DNA of 64,000 bases from Leisingera aquaemixtae (lineage in GTDB: Bacteria; Pseudomonadota; Alphaproteobacteria; Rhodobacterales; Rhodobacteraceae): contig NZ_JAHVJQ010000002.1 in assembly GCF_019801145.1 (NCBI RefSeq), positions 434,001 through 498,000 of the forward strand. Reading direction: 5' to 3'. Position numbers and translations under genes: made by a program. This document shows positions 1-8,339 of this stretch, one piece after another. How positions within the stretch are numbered: the stretch's first letter is position 1; the number at the start of each line of letters is the position of its first letter. The notes under the pieces were generated by a model. That model did no database searches. It had not been told where the DNA came from and worked only from the letters and a program-made list of their open reading frames with translations.

Positions 1-879
1 CGGCTTGGCGGTGATTTCACCTATCTAGCAGATCTGGAAAGCACTCTGAACCGGCTCGACAGCTATATGGTTACAAATGGCGAGGTGCAGCTGTTTGCAA
101 CCACGGTCCAGGGCAGCTTAGAAAAGGTTCAAAGCCAGGTGCAGGCTCTGCGCAATGATATCCTGAGGCTGTCGCCGGCAATGGATGTTTACAACGCCGA
201 ACAGTTCGGCAGCCAAGCTAAGCAAAAAATGGAGAGTGCCGTCAACCTTATGAACACGTCTGTTGGCGGGCGCACAATTTTTGCCGGGACCGCAACGGAT
301 ACCAAGCCGCTGAATGATTCCGGCACTCTGATGACTGCGATCCTCACCGAAGTGTCAGGGCTTACGACAAGCAATGACATCATCCAAGCGGTCAAGGACT
401 GGTTTGACGACCCGGCTGGCTTTGATGCGGTCATGTACCAAGGCTCCGCCACAGCCCTGCAGCCCGTGACCGTGGGCGAGGGGGAACAGGTCTCTTTGGG
501 CATTCAAGCCAATGACGACAACCTCAAGCATACGCTGCAAAGCTATGTCATCACGGCGCTGGCCGATGAGCCCGGCCTCGGATTGAACGACGACGTGAAG
601 ATCGATCTGGTCATCGAGGCCAGCAGCGAGCTGACCGAAAGCGAAGACCGGCTGATCAAGGTGCAGGCCGATGTTGGCTTTGTCGAGGGGCGCCTGGACG
701 CGATCAACGCCCGCAACGAGGCCTCCAAAACCAGCCTGAGCATCGTCAAGAACAACCTGGTCTCTGCAGACCCATATGAAACCTACACCCGGCTGCAGGA
801 AGCGCAAACACAGCTCGAAGGCCTTTACACGGTCACCGCGCGCAGCTCGCAGCTTTCCCTGCTGAAGTACATCTCATGA
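1..879 (+). CDS. flgL: Flagellar hook-filament junction protein FlgL (5' end missing)
   Basis: The reading frame is open from base 1, so the gene begins upstream of the window; an internal Met at 67 is not the start. What is left has a flagellin-like C-terminal coiled coil (about the last 80 residues, ending in the SQLSLLKYIS tail) and the segment NLMNTSVGGRTIFAGTATDT, typical of HAP3/FlgL, which joins the hook (through FlgK) to the filament. The stop overlaps the ATG of flgI by 4 bp, so the two are translationally coupled. flgK and flgE would be expected just upstream, but this cannot be seen. Flagellin is encoded elsewhere in the cluster (24254), which supports FlgL rather than a second flagellin. 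Confidence 0.88.
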   Translation, partial: RLGGDFTYLADLESTLNRLDSYMVTNGEVQLFATTVQGSLEKVQSQVQALRNDILRLSPAMDVYNAEQFGSQAKQKMESAVNLMNTSVGGRTIFAGTATDTKPLNDSGTLMTAILTEVSGLTTSNDIIQAVKDWFDDPAGFDAVMYQGSATALQPVTVGEGEQVSLGIQANDDNLKHTLQSYVITALADEPGLGLNDDVKIDLVIEASSELTESEDRLIKVQADVGFVEGRLDAINARNEASKTSLSIVKNNLVSADPYETYTRLQEAQTQLEGLYTVTARSSQLSLLKYIS

Positions 880-1982
880 TTGGAATTCTTCGTCTTCTCA
901 TCTCGTGCCTGTTCCTGCTGCCGGCAGTGGCTCAGGCCAATACAATCCGCCTGAAGGATCTGGTGGAATTCGACGGCGTGCGCGGCAACGACCTGGTTGG
1001 CTATGGCCTGGTCGTTGGTTTGGACGGCACGGGTGACGGGTTGCGGAATTCGCCCTTCACCGAAGAAATCATGTCCAACATCCTTGAGCGGCTGGGGGTC
1101 AACGTGACCGGCGAGCAGTTCCGTCCCAAGAATGTTGCCGCGGTTTTTGTCACTGCGACTCTGCCGCCCTTTGCCCGGGTTGGCAGCACCATTGATGTGA
1201 CAGTATCTGCTATCGGCGACTCCAAAAGCCTGCTGGGCGGCACCTTGATCATGACCCCCCTCAATGCAGCTGACGGGCAGATCTATGCGGTTGCACAGGG
1301 CACCATCCTCGCTGGCGGCGCCGTTGCCGAGGGGGATGCAGCTGTTGTGACCCAAGGGGTGCCGACGGCGGGGGTGATCCCGTCCGGCGCCCGCGTTGAG
1401 CGGGAGATTGATTTTGATCTGGCCTCGCTCAGCTCCATGCGGCTGGCGCTGCGGGAGCCTGATTTCACGACTGCCGGGCGGATCGAACGGGCCATCAACG
1501 CCGAGTTCGGCAGCAATGTCGCCCTGATGCGGGATTCCGGCACAGTTGAGGTTGATATCCGCCGGACCAACACGCGCTCGACGGCTCATGCCGTGGGCCG
1601 GATCGAGAACATTCTGGTGGAGCCCCAGCGCAAGGCGCGGGTGGTGGTCGATCAGCGCTCAGGCACAATTGTGATGGGCAGTGACGTGCGGATCTCCCGC
1701 GTGGCCGTGGCTCAGGGCAATCTTACTCTGCGGATCGAAGAGACCCCGCTGGTTGTGCAGCCGAACCCTTTTGCTGATGGTGAATCGGTTGTCGTTCCGC
1801 GCACCGGTGCCGCCATCGAAGAAGAGGAAGGCATTCAGCTGGCAGAAGTTCCTGAGACCACGTCGCTGTCTGAAGTTGTGGCAGGTCTGAACGCCCTTGG
1901 CGTGTCGCCGCGGGACATGATCGACATACTCAAGAGCTTGAAGGCGGCGGGAGCCCTGCACGCGGAGTTCGTGGTCCGCTGA
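876..1982 (+). CDS. flgI: Flagellar P-ring protein FlgI
   Basis: 368 residues, the usual FlgI length. A Sec signal peptide (about residues 1-21, ending AVAQA) is followed directly by the family hallmark NTIRLKDLVEFDGVRGNDLV and GYGLVVGLDGTGDG. FlgI polymerises in the periplasm into the P ring around the rod, with FlgA as chaperone; flgA and the L-ring gene flgH are both in this window, about 15 kb downstream. The start ATG at 876 overlaps the flgL stop. A GC-rich hairpin just after the stop ends the transcript, so flgL-flgI closes an operon that enters from the left edge. Confidence 0.97.
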   Translation: MIGILRLLISCLFLLPAVAQANTIRLKDLVEFDGVRGNDLVGYGLVVGLDGTGDGLRNSPFTEEIMSNILERLGVNVTGEQFRPKNVAAVFVTATLPPFARVGSTIDVTVSAIGDSKSLLGGTLIMTPLNAADGQIYAVAQGTILAGGAVAEGDAAVVTQGVPTAGVIPSGARVEREIDFDLASLSSMRLALREPDFTTAGRIERAINAEFGSNVALMRDSGTVEVDIRRTNTRSTAHAVGRIENILVEPQRKARVVVDQRSGTIVMGSDVRISRVAVAQGNLTLRIEETPLVVQPNPFADGESVVVPRTGAAIEEEEGIQLAEVPETTSLSEVVAGLNALGVSPRDMIDILKSLKAAGALHAEFVVR

Positions 1983-2005
1983 AGCGACCTGCAGAAAAGA
2001 AAGCT

Positions 2006-2034
2006 GCCCCGGCCTTGCGTGCAATGGCCGGGGC
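2006..2034 (+). terminator. Rho-independent-type terminator after flgI
   Basis: GCCCCGGCC (2006-2014) pairs perfectly with GGCCGGGGC (2026-2034) across an 11-base loop and is followed by TTT, 24 bases after the flgI stop. The T run is short, so termination may be only partial. Confidence 0.7.
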
Positions 2035-2322
2035 TTTCTGTTTCGGAAAATCGTACCCTGCGGCCTTTGGCCGGATCGTCAAATCAGAGACCAAACACCT
2101 GAACGCCTCAAGGTTCTGATGATGAAGTGAGCGGCCGGAGGGGGACAGGTGGAGTGGCGGCTGTGCAGTGTCCCATTCCGGCAAGTGATAAGGGGCGTTT
2201 ATCCGTTGCGGCCTGCAGCGCTGGTTCCTGAGCAGGCAGCACCCAGCATATTGCCGGAACTGACTGCATTGCCGACGGATTGATGGCAATCATTTGCCAG
2301 AAGGGGTAGACGGGCCCAGCTT
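2035..2322. other. Intergenic stretch without a convincing gene
   Basis: Between the convergent flgI and fliP genes lie about 400 bases. Apart from the two terminators I see only short open frames of poor composition and without Shine-Dalgarno sequences. I find no repeats or RNA gene here. Confidence 0.5.
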
Positions 2323-2324
2323 GC

Positions 2325-2353
2325 AAAAAAAACCGGGCACCTTGAATGCCCGG
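2325..2353 (-). terminator. Intrinsic terminator of the fliF-fliH-fliN-fliP operon
   Basis: Read on the minus strand, CCGGGCA (2353-2347) and TGCCCGG (2339-2333) form a 7-bp stem with a 7-base loop, followed by eight U residues (A run at 2325-2332). It lies 25 bases beyond the fliP stop and is a classic intrinsic terminator. Confidence 0.85.
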
Positions 2354-2378
2354 CTTGTTTCAGCGTGAAGCAGCTGAG

Positions 2379-3122
2379 TCAGGGATAGTAACTGCGCACC
2401 AGCGCGGTGGCGATCAGGCTCCAGCCGTCAGCAACGACAAAGAACGCCAGTTTGAACGGCAAGGACACAATAGCGGGCGGCACCATCATCATCCCCATCG
2501 ACATGAGAATCGCTGCCACAACGAGGTCGATCACCAGGAACGGCAGGAAAACCAGAAAGCCGATCTGAAACGCGCGTGCGATTTCCGACAGCAGAAAGCT
2601 GGGAATCAGTGCTGACAGCGGTGCTTCAGGGACCGGGTCCAGGCCCTGGGTCTCGGGTCTGAGATCTGCAATCGCATAGAAAGTGTCGGGATCCAGCCGG
2701 TTGGCCATGAAGGCGCGAAACGGATCCAGGCTGCGGGTGATGGCTTCCCCTGGTTCCAACTGCTCTTCCAGCAGAGGGTTGATCCCGGTGGCCCAGGCCT
2801 CAGTGAAAACCGGTTCCATCACGAAATACGTCAGAAACAGCGCCAGGCTGATAATCAGCATGTTTGGCGGCGCCTGCTGCAGGCCGATGCCCTGACGCAG
2901 GATCGACAGAACCGTCACCAGAAACGGGAAGCAGGTGATCATGATCAGCAGGCCGGGAGCCAGGCTGAGCACGGTAATCAGCAGAATCAGCTGGATTGAG
3001 CGGGCCGAGATCGACTGCCCGTCTGCCAGTGAAAGACTCAATTCTTGAGCCAGGGCGGTGTGCGGCAAGGCCAGCAGGAGCGCTGAAACCAGAGCCGCCC
3101 GCACAAAAGTTGTGTGTATCAT
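2379..3122 (-). CDS. fliP: Flagellar type III export gate protein FliP
   Basis: 247 residues, a standard FliP length. A cleavable signal peptide (about 1-25, ending ALAQE) precedes the conserved block LSLAPGLLIMITCFPFLVTV and later PFLVIDLVVAAILMSMGMMM with PPAIVSLPFKLAFFVVADGW, the FliP family signatures. Four membrane segments are visible. FliP, FliQ and FliR form the core export gate; fliQ (19115) and fliR (13318) are in this cluster, but no fliO is apparent. The start ATG overlaps the fliN stop by 4 bp, so this is the last gene of fliF-fliH-fliN-fliP. Confidence 0.97.
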   Translation of the reverse strand: MIHTTFVRAALVSALLLALPHTALAQELSLSLADGQSISARSIQLILLITVLSLAPGLLIMITCFPFLVTVLSILRQGIGLQQAPPNMLIISLALFLTYFVMEPVFTEAWATGINPLLEEQLEPGEAITRSLDPFRAFMANRLDPDTFYAIADLRPETQGLDPVPEAPLSALIPSFLLSEIARAFQIGFLVFLPFLVIDLVVAAILMSMGMMMVPPAIVSLPFKLAFFVVADGWSLIATALVRSYYP

Positions 3123-3415
3123 CCCAACCCGCTTTGCAGATCGGCGATTTCCGTCAGGCGCACGGCAAGCTGACCCGCCTGGTCGCCTTCCAGTTCTTCG
3201 AGCTGGCCGCGCGCGACCAGCCGGTCGCCGACATAGAGATCCACGGGGTCTTCGACCCGCTTGTCCAAGGTCAGGACAGCGTTCTCACCCAGGCTGACCA
3301 GATCGCGGATCAGCGGCCGGGCTTTGCCGACGGAGACAGTCACCTCTACGGGAACCGAAACAAAGGGATTGCCCGCATCGGCGGATTTAAGGTTCAGATC
3401 GGCAGCATCATCCAT
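3119..3415 (-). CDS. fliN: Flagellar motor switch protein FliN
   Basis: 98 residues from the preferred start at 3415 (MDDAADLNLKSADAG), which has GAGGA eight bases upstream. Longer starts at 3430 or 3475 lie deeper inside fliH and lack such a site. The C-terminal SpoA domain (about residues 15-95) shows VPVEVTVSVGKARPLIRDL, a Gly-Glu turn and VYDP-like VEDPVDLYVGDRLVARG, as in FliN. FliN forms the lower part of the C ring with FliM. FliM is not encoded in this window. The length fits FliN rather than FliM or FliY. Confidence 0.92.
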   Translation of the reverse strand: MDDAADLNLKSADAGNPFVSVPVEVTVSVGKARPLIRDLVSLGENAVLTLDKRVEDPVDLYVGDRLVARGQLEELEGDQAGQLAVRLTEIADLQSGLG

Positions 3416-4007
3416 ACTGGCTGTCCTCATTTGCGTGGTAGGTAAAGGCCTCAATCGAGTCTTGAATCGATTCAAGCAGAGCGTCGCAATTGATTTCGCA
3501 TTCGGTACTGCCGACGCTCAGGTAGGCTTGCCCCGGAGTCAGGACGCTGTCTTCCCGCACGGTCACAGGCACGGAAAAATTCTCCGGCAGGAGGCTTCGC
3601 ACCGCAGCGGCTTCGCCAGGGGAGACCACGATCTGCATCGGCTGGTCAGTCTGGCCTTTGGCCATTTCCGCCAGCTGATCGACAATGTGATGCCCAAAGG
3701 AGGCTGCCATTGCATCCGGCAGTACGGCGCTGGTCAGGACCTTGAACATCGGGTCCAGCGAATCGAGCAACTGGCTTTGCGCTTCGTGGAACGTGAAGCT
3801 GAGGTCTTCGAGGGAACTGGCAAGCTCGGCGGAAATCCGGATGTTTTCCTGGTCCTTGGCAGCTACCGCATCGTCCCAGCCGGCGCTGTAGCCGTTCTCG
3901 AAGGATGCAAGGCGCTGTTCTTCCAGCACTTCCTCGGACACCGCAGGCAAGGCGGGTTCCACCAGAGTTTTCATTCCGAAATCTTCCAGCAAATGTGCAA
4001 TTGTCAT
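3408..4007 (-). CDS. fliH: FliH-like export ATPase regulator
   Basis: 199 residues, acidic and weakly conserved, as usual for FliH. It has a charged helical middle (about residues 25-95, including RLASFENGYSAGWDDAVAA, a recognisable FliH-type segment) and an alpha/beta C-terminal domain. FliH homodimers tether and restrain the ATPase FliI; fliI lies at 20321 in this cluster. The ATG overlaps the fliF stop (ATGA), and position between fliF and fliN is the usual place for fliH. The name rests on this synteny plus sequence style; no catalytic residues are expected. Confidence 0.8.
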   Translation of the reverse strand: MTIAHLLEDFGMKTLVEPALPAVSEEVLEEQRLASFENGYSAGWDDAVAAKDQENIRISAELASSLEDLSFTFHEAQSQLLDSLDPMFKVLTSAVLPDAMAASFGHHIVDQLAEMAKGQTDQPMQIVVSPGEAAAVRSLLPENFSVPVTVREDSVLTPGQAYLSVGSTECEINCDALLESIQDSIEAFTYHANEDSQYG

Positions 4008-5716
4008 CAGGCCTGCTCCTTATTCTCTTCCAGCCAGCCGCGCAGGATCTGGACGGTTTCTTCCTGGCGTTCGCCAATCAGGCTGCGCAGGCGGTCAACA
4101 GGATCATCCATCCCGCCGCCCAGAGCCGGCAGGCCCGCGGCGCCCATCATGTCACCGGTTCCCATGGCCGGCAGGCCGCCCAGCGGTTCGAACTGACCAG
4201 TTTCATTGTTTTGGATTTCACCATCCAGTGCGAGCCCTGCACCGAGGTCAGGCGCTGTCATGAAACCGCCGCCGTCCATGCCTGGCAGACCCGGCAGCCC
4301 ATTTTGGTCCGGCGCAGGCAATGCCGCCGCCGGAGCGGCTTGGTTCGACAGAATCGGCCGCACCACGAAGAGACCCAGGATCAGGCTGACAACGGCCAGT
4401 GCTGCTATCTGAACCAGCGACATGGCATCGAAGTTCAAGTTGTCCATGAAGGAAGCAGTTGCCACTGATCCCTGCGGCTCAACCGCGGGCAGTTCCATCG
4501 ACTTGAGGGTAATGACGTCCCCGCGGTCCGCGTCGTAGCCAACCGCAGCGGAAATCAGTTCCCGCATGGCATCCAGCTCATCCTCGGGCCGGGGCTGGAA
4601 AACGGTTTCGCCTGCATCATTTGTGGTTTCGGTGCCGTTGATCAGGACCGCCACGGTCAGGCGCTTAATGGCGCCCGGACCGCGCAGGATTTCCTTTTCG
4701 GTTTCCGAGATCTCATAGTTGATCCGTTCCCGGGTTGCGCTGGTATTGGCCTTGGTGCCCTGGCCGGAGGCGGCATCACCGTCCGGAATGTTTGAGGCTA
4801 CGGTCACTTCGCCGGACTGGTTGGTAGAGGAATCGGCGCGCTCTTCTACATCGGTGCTGACAGCGACGCGGCTTTTCGGATCCACCCGTTTTTCGCGGAT
4901 CGATTCGGTGTCGGTGACGGTTTCCACGCTCACTTCGACAACTGCATTGCCCTGGCCGACTCGGGCTTCGACCAGACGCAGGACGCGTTCGCGAAGCGTC
5001 TGAGAACGGTCATCTGTCCCGGCCCCGGCTGCCGCAGCTGCGTCCGTGGAGCCGATCAAGGCGCCATTGGCATCAATCACGGCCACGTTGTCCACCGCTA
5101 GGCCGGTGACTGCGGACGAAACCAGAAAGCGGATGGCATTGGCCTGCGGCGGCGTGATGGGCGATCCCATTGGCACGATGGAGACGGATGCCGTTGGTTC
5201 CACAGAACGCTGAAAGGGATTCGAACCGGTATTGGCGATATGCACCCGTGCCTGGCTCACATGCGGGCTGGCGACAATAGTACGGGCCAATTCGCCTTCC
5301 TTGGCGCGCCAGTAGGCGGCGTCGAACATCTGCGAGGTGGTGCCGAACCCGCTGAGCGAATCGAGCAGCTCATAGCCCTTGCCCCCGTTGGCGGGCAGGC
5401 CTTCGCTGGCCAGGGTCATCCGTAGTTCGTCCCGCTGGGTGGACGGCACGTAGATTGAACCGCCGCGCACTTCAAATTGCGTGCCGCGCTGTTCCAGCGC
5501 CCGCACCACATCTCCGGCCGAGCCGCTTTCCAGCCCGGCATAAAGCAGTGTCATTGTTGGCTTGCTTGCCACATGGGACATCGCGATCACGCTGAGAATC
5601 ATGATCACCGTGGCCCCCACGGCAATCAGGCGCTTTCGCATGTCCATTTCTGCCCAGACATTCTTGATCTGCTGCACATTAACCTCCGTCGCACCGGCGT
5701 TCTCTCCGGTCTGCAA
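4007..5716 (-). CDS. fliF: Flagellar MS-ring protein FliF
   Basis: 569 residues. One membrane segment near the N terminus (about 32-50) is followed by the YscJ/FliF ring-building modules (TLLYAGLESGSAGDVVRALE, then VARTIVASP-type and RVHIA motifs) and a second membrane segment near 437-460. The C-terminal tail carries LRSLIGERQEETVQILRGWL, which matches the FliG-binding helix of FliF. FliF is the first part of the basal body to assemble, in the inner membrane. It heads the minus-strand operon fliF-fliH-fliN-fliP and is divergent from fliL, with a CtrA-like site between them. fliG itself is not in the window. Confidence 0.97.
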   Translation of the reverse strand: MQTGENAGATEVNVQQIKNVWAEMDMRKRLIAVGATVIMILSVIAMSHVASKPTMTLLYAGLESGSAGDVVRALEQRGTQFEVRGGSIYVPSTQRDELRMTLASEGLPANGGKGYELLDSLSGFGTTSQMFDAAYWRAKEGELARTIVASPHVSQARVHIANTGSNPFQRSVEPTASVSIVPMGSPITPPQANAIRFLVSSAVTGLAVDNVAVIDANGALIGSTDAAAAAGAGTDDRSQTLRERVLRLVEARVGQGNAVVEVSVETVTDTESIREKRVDPKSRVAVSTDVEERADSSTNQSGEVTVASNIPDGDAASGQGTKANTSATRERINYEISETEKEILRGPGAIKRLTVAVLINGTETTNDAGETVFQPRPEDELDAMRELISAAVGYDADRGDVITLKSMELPAVEPQGSVATASFMDNLNFDAMSLVQIAALAVVSLILGLFVVRPILSNQAAPAAALPAPDQNGLPGLPGMDGGGFMTAPDLGAGLALDGEIQNNETGQFEPLGGLPAMGTGDMMGAAGLPALGGGMDDPVDRLRSLIGERQEETVQILRGWLEENKEQA

Positions 5717-5735
5717 CCGTTTTGACGGATCGCCC

Positions 5736-5750
5736 TTAACATTCGGTTAG
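5736..5750. promoter_or_regulatory. CtrA-like site in the fliF/fliL divergent promoter
   Basis: TTAA (5736-5739), seven bases, TTAG (5747-5750): one mismatch from the alphaproteobacterial CtrA consensus TTAA-N7-TTAA. It sits in the 80-base gap between the divergent fliF and fliL starts. Confidence 0.55.
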
Positions 5751-5796
5751 TTCCTCGCAGGTTATGAAGATGCTGCACGACGTTTTAGGGATAGCC

Positions 5797-6321
5797 ATGA
5801 CAGACGCTGCAGTAGATATCGAAGCACAAGCCCAGGCCAAGAAAAGCAAACTGCCCCTGATTATCGGGGCAGTGCTGGCACTGGCGGGCGCGGGCGGCGG
5901 ATTCTTTGCCGTTCAGTCAGGCCTTCTTCCCTTTGGTCAGAAAGCGGCGCCAGAACCGGTGCCCGCGGCCGAAGCGGCGCCAGAAGGCGTGGACAGTGGT
6001 GAGACGGCGGAGGATATCGCCAATCTTGCCTTTATCGAAATGGACCCGATTCTGATTACCCTGCGCAAAGCCAGCGGTTTGAAGCATTTGCGGTTCCGAG
6101 CACAACTTGAGGTCGGCCTGGAGCACCAGGCCGAGGTTGAAAAAATCCTCCCGCGGGTTGTCGATGTCCTGAACAGCTACCTGAGAGCATTGGAGCTTGA
6201 GGATCTTTCCGATCCGATGGCACTGCCGAAACTGAGAGCGCAGATGCTGCGGCGGATCAACATTGCCACCGGCCAGGGCCGGGTGCGTGATCTGCTGATC
6301 ATGGATTTCGTACTGAACTAG
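5797..6321 (+). CDS. fliL: Flagellar basal-body protein FliL (copy 1)
   Basis: 174 residues from the preferred ATG at 5797 (MTDAAVDIEAQAQAKKSKLP), which has AGGGA six bases upstream; an ATG at 5764 has a poorer site. A short charged cytoplasmic tail, one membrane segment (LPLIIGAVLALAGAGGGFFA, about residues 20-40), a Pro/Ala/Glu linker and the periplasmic FliL domain (FIEMDPILITLRKASGLKHL onward; ends RVRDLLIMDFVLN) are visible. FliL rings stabilise stators around the motor. A second FliL-like gene lies at 15663-16160. This copy heads the motA-containing plus-strand operon. Confidence 0.93.
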   Translation: MTDAAVDIEAQAQAKKSKLPLIIGAVLALAGAGGGFFAVQSGLLPFGQKAAPEPVPAAEAAPEGVDSGETAEDIANLAFIEMDPILITLRKASGLKHLRFRAQLEVGLEHQAEVEKILPRVVDVLNSYLRALELEDLSDPMALPKLRAQMLRRINIATGQGRVRDLLIMDFVLN

Positions 6322-6330
6322 GAGGACAGG

Positions 6331-6777
6331 ATGGACATTATTGCTGATATCCTGCTTGCAGCCGGAGCGCTGGGCGCCGGATTCTACTGTCTGGTGCTGT
6401 CGCGCCGGCTGAAGCGGTTCAATGACCTGGAAAAAGGCGTGGGCGGGGCGGTTGCTGTGCTGTCTGCGCAAGTGGACGATCTGAACAAGTCGCTGCAATC
6501 GGCGCAGCATGTTTCCGACGGATCCAGCAAGGCTTTGCAGCAGCTGACCGGGCGCGCCGAATCGGTGGCTCAGCGGCTGGAGCTGATGATGGCTTCCATG
6601 CACGACATTCCGGAGGCCGGCACTGCGGCAGCGCCCGCTCCGGCGGCAGCGGAAGACGCGGAGATGGCGGCTGCTTACGAGGCTGGTCCGCAGCCTGCTG
6701 ACGAGCCGCAGGAAGAGCCCAAGTCTTCCGGTCTGATGTTTGTGCGCCACAACCGCAGCCAGAACCGGGTGGCGTGA
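6331..6777 (+). CDS. Small single-pass coiled-coil protein in the motor operon
   Basis: 148 residues. An N-terminal membrane segment (about 5-25, ending at the basic LSRRLKRF) is followed by a helical stretch with heptad-like spacing (about 30-95) and an Ala/Pro/Glu-rich acidic tail. GGAGG nine bases upstream supports the ATG at 6331. It is placed between fliL and a motE-like gene, overlapping the latter. Proteins like this occur in alphaproteobacterial flagellar clusters as domains of unknown function (I tentatively think of the DUF6468 group, not confirmed). Membrane anchoring beside stator genes suggests a motor role; this is inference. Confidence 0.7.
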   Translation: MDIIADILLAAGALGAGFYCLVLSRRLKRFNDLEKGVGGAVAVLSAQVDDLNKSLQSAQHVSDGSSKALQQLTGRAESVAQRLELMMASMHDIPEAGTAAAPAPAAAEDAEMAAAYEAGPQPADEPQEEPKSSGLMFVRHNRSQNRVA

Positions 6778-7391
6778 TGGCGAAGGCGGCTAAGAAAACC
6801 AGGCGCTTCCGGCGCAGCGGCACGCTGACGATGCTGGCGGTGCTGCTGATGGGCTCCGCGGCGGTGCGGCTTGGGCTTGAGGCGGGGCCGGCAATTGCCC
6901 GTGAGGTCGCCAGCCTGCAAGAGACTGGCGGCGACTCTCCTGCACACAAAGGCGAGCCGCTCCGGGATGCGATGCCTTCGTCCGCGGAGCTGCAGACCAT
7001 GCTGGCTGCGTTTCAGCAGCGGGAGCAGGAATTGGCTGCCCGCGAAGCGGAGATCCAGGACCGCATGAAAGCGCTGGAAATTGCGGACCAGGCTATTGAC
7101 AAAAAACTCGCCGCGCTGGAGCAGGCAGAGGAAGAGCTGCGCGCGACGCTGGCGCTGGCGGATGGCGCAACCGAGGCCGATGTGACCCGGCTGACGACAG
7201 TTTACGAGCAGATGAAACCCAAGGAAGCGTCGGCGCTGTTCGAGGAAATGGACCCGGCCTTTGCGGCGGGGTTTCTGGCCCGGATGCAGCCTGAGGCCGC
7301 GGCGGGAATCATGGCCGGGCTCAGCCCCGAAGCCGCCTATACCATCAGCGTGGTTCTGGCAGGGCGCAACGGATCCGTGCCCACGGAGTAA
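6777..7391 (+). CDS. motE: MotE-like motor chaperone (MgtE N-terminal-type fold)
   Basis: 204 residues. The ATG at 6777 overlaps the upstream TGA; a GTG one codon earlier is possible. A basic N terminus and signal anchor (about 14-38) are followed by a long coiled coil (about 70-130) and a C-terminal helical repeat with YEQMKPKEASALFEEMDP and RMQPEAAAGIMAGLSPEAA, the pattern of the MgtE intracellular N-domain found in MotE. In Sinorhizobium MotE is the periplasmic chaperone of MotC, which binds MotB. No MotC-like sequence is obvious here, but the large secreted protein at 8336 occupies that position. The name is by family resemblance. Confidence 0.8.
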   Translation: MAKAAKKTRRFRRSGTLTMLAVLLMGSAAVRLGLEAGPAIAREVASLQETGGDSPAHKGEPLRDAMPSSAELQTMLAAFQQREQELAAREAEIQDRMKALEIADQAIDKKLAALEQAEEELRATLALADGATEADVTRLTTVYEQMKPKEASALFEEMDPAFAAGFLARMQPEAAAGIMAGLSPEAAYTISVVLAGRNGSVPTE

Positions 7392-7406
7392 CTTGGGCGC
7401 GGCGGC

Positions 7407-7421
7407 TTAGTCATTCCTTAG
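7407..7421 (+). promoter_or_regulatory. CtrA-like site upstream of motA
   Basis: TTAG (7407-7410), seven bases, TTAG (7418-7421), 49 bases before the motA start. Each half differs from TTAA at the last base only. It lies in a 78-base gap inside an otherwise overlapping gene string, so it could give motA its own promoter. Confidence 0.5.
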
Positions 7422-7469
7422 GAAGACTCGCCTAATCTTATAAAAACCAACGGAATTCGGAGTGGACCT

Positions 7470-8339
7470 ATGATCGGGATTGTAGGCATTGTGGTGATCT
7501 TTGCCATGGTGTTCGGCGGATACCTTCTGGCCGGCGGCAAGATGGCGATCATCCTGAAGTCGCTGCCGTTTGAGATGATGATGATTGGCGGGGCAGCTGT
7601 CGGGGCCTTCCTGATTGCCAACGATATGGGTGGTGTCAAACACACGCTCAAGGACATCGGAAAGGTGTTCAAAGGCCCCAAGTGGAAGCCGGATGACTAC
7701 CGTGATCTTCTCTGCCTGCTGTTTGCGCTGATTCGCATTGCCCGGGCCAACCCTGTCGAGGTGGAGCAGCATATCGAAGACCCGGAAAACTCCTCTGTCT
7801 TCAACAAGTACCCCAAAATTCTGGCCGACAAGGAAGCGGTGAACCTGATCTGCGACACCATGCGCTCAGCCTCTATGAACTACGATGACCCGCACCAAGT
7901 TGAGGAAGTTCTGGAAAAGCGGATGGAAGCCAACCTGCACCACGCTCTGCACTCCAGCCACGCCCTGCAGACGATGGCCGATGGCCTGCCTGCACTGGGG
8001 ATCGTCGCCGCGGTTCTGGGGGTTATCAAGACCATGGGATCGATCGACCAGCCGCCTGAAGTTCTCGGCAAGCTGATTGGCGGCGCGCTGGTGGGTACTT
8101 TCCTGGGCGTTTTCTTGTCTTACGGCCTGGTTGCACCCTTTGCGGGCAAGGTGAAGGCCGTGGTCGAAGAGGATGCCCATTTCTATCAGCTGATCCGTGA
8201 GGTGCTGGTGGCCAACCTGCACAATCATGCGGCGGCCATCTGTATCGAGGTCGGGCGCCAGAATACTCCCTCGCACTTCCGTCCCGGCTTCTCGGAACTT
8301 GAAGAAGCCCTCAAATCGGTGAAACAGGACGCAGCATGA
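7470..8339 (+). CDS. motA: Flagellar motor stator protein MotA
   Basis: 289 residues, typical of proton-type MotA. Two membrane segments lie at the N terminus (about 3-20 and 30-50), a large cytoplasmic loop follows with the charged motif region HHALHSSHALQTMADGLPAL, and two further segments follow (GIVAAVLGVIKTMGSI and LIGGALVGTFLGVFLSYGLV), the most conserved part of MotA. MotA with MotB forms the ion-conducting stator; motB is not in the window. The stop overlaps the start of the next gene (ATGA), tying MotA production to the unknown secreted protein. Confidence 0.97.
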   Translation: MIGIVGIVVIFAMVFGGYLLAGGKMAIILKSLPFEMMMIGGAAVGAFLIANDMGGVKHTLKDIGKVFKGPKWKPDDYRDLLCLLFALIRIARANPVEVEQHIEDPENSSVFNKYPKILADKEAVNLICDTMRSASMNYDDPHQVEEVLEKRMEANLHHALHSSHALQTMADGLPALGIVAAVLGVIKTMGSIDQPPEVLGKLIGGALVGTFLGVFLSYGLVAPFAGKVKAVVEEDAHFYQLIREVLVANLHNHAAAICIEVGRQNTPSHFRPGFSELEEALKSVKQDAA

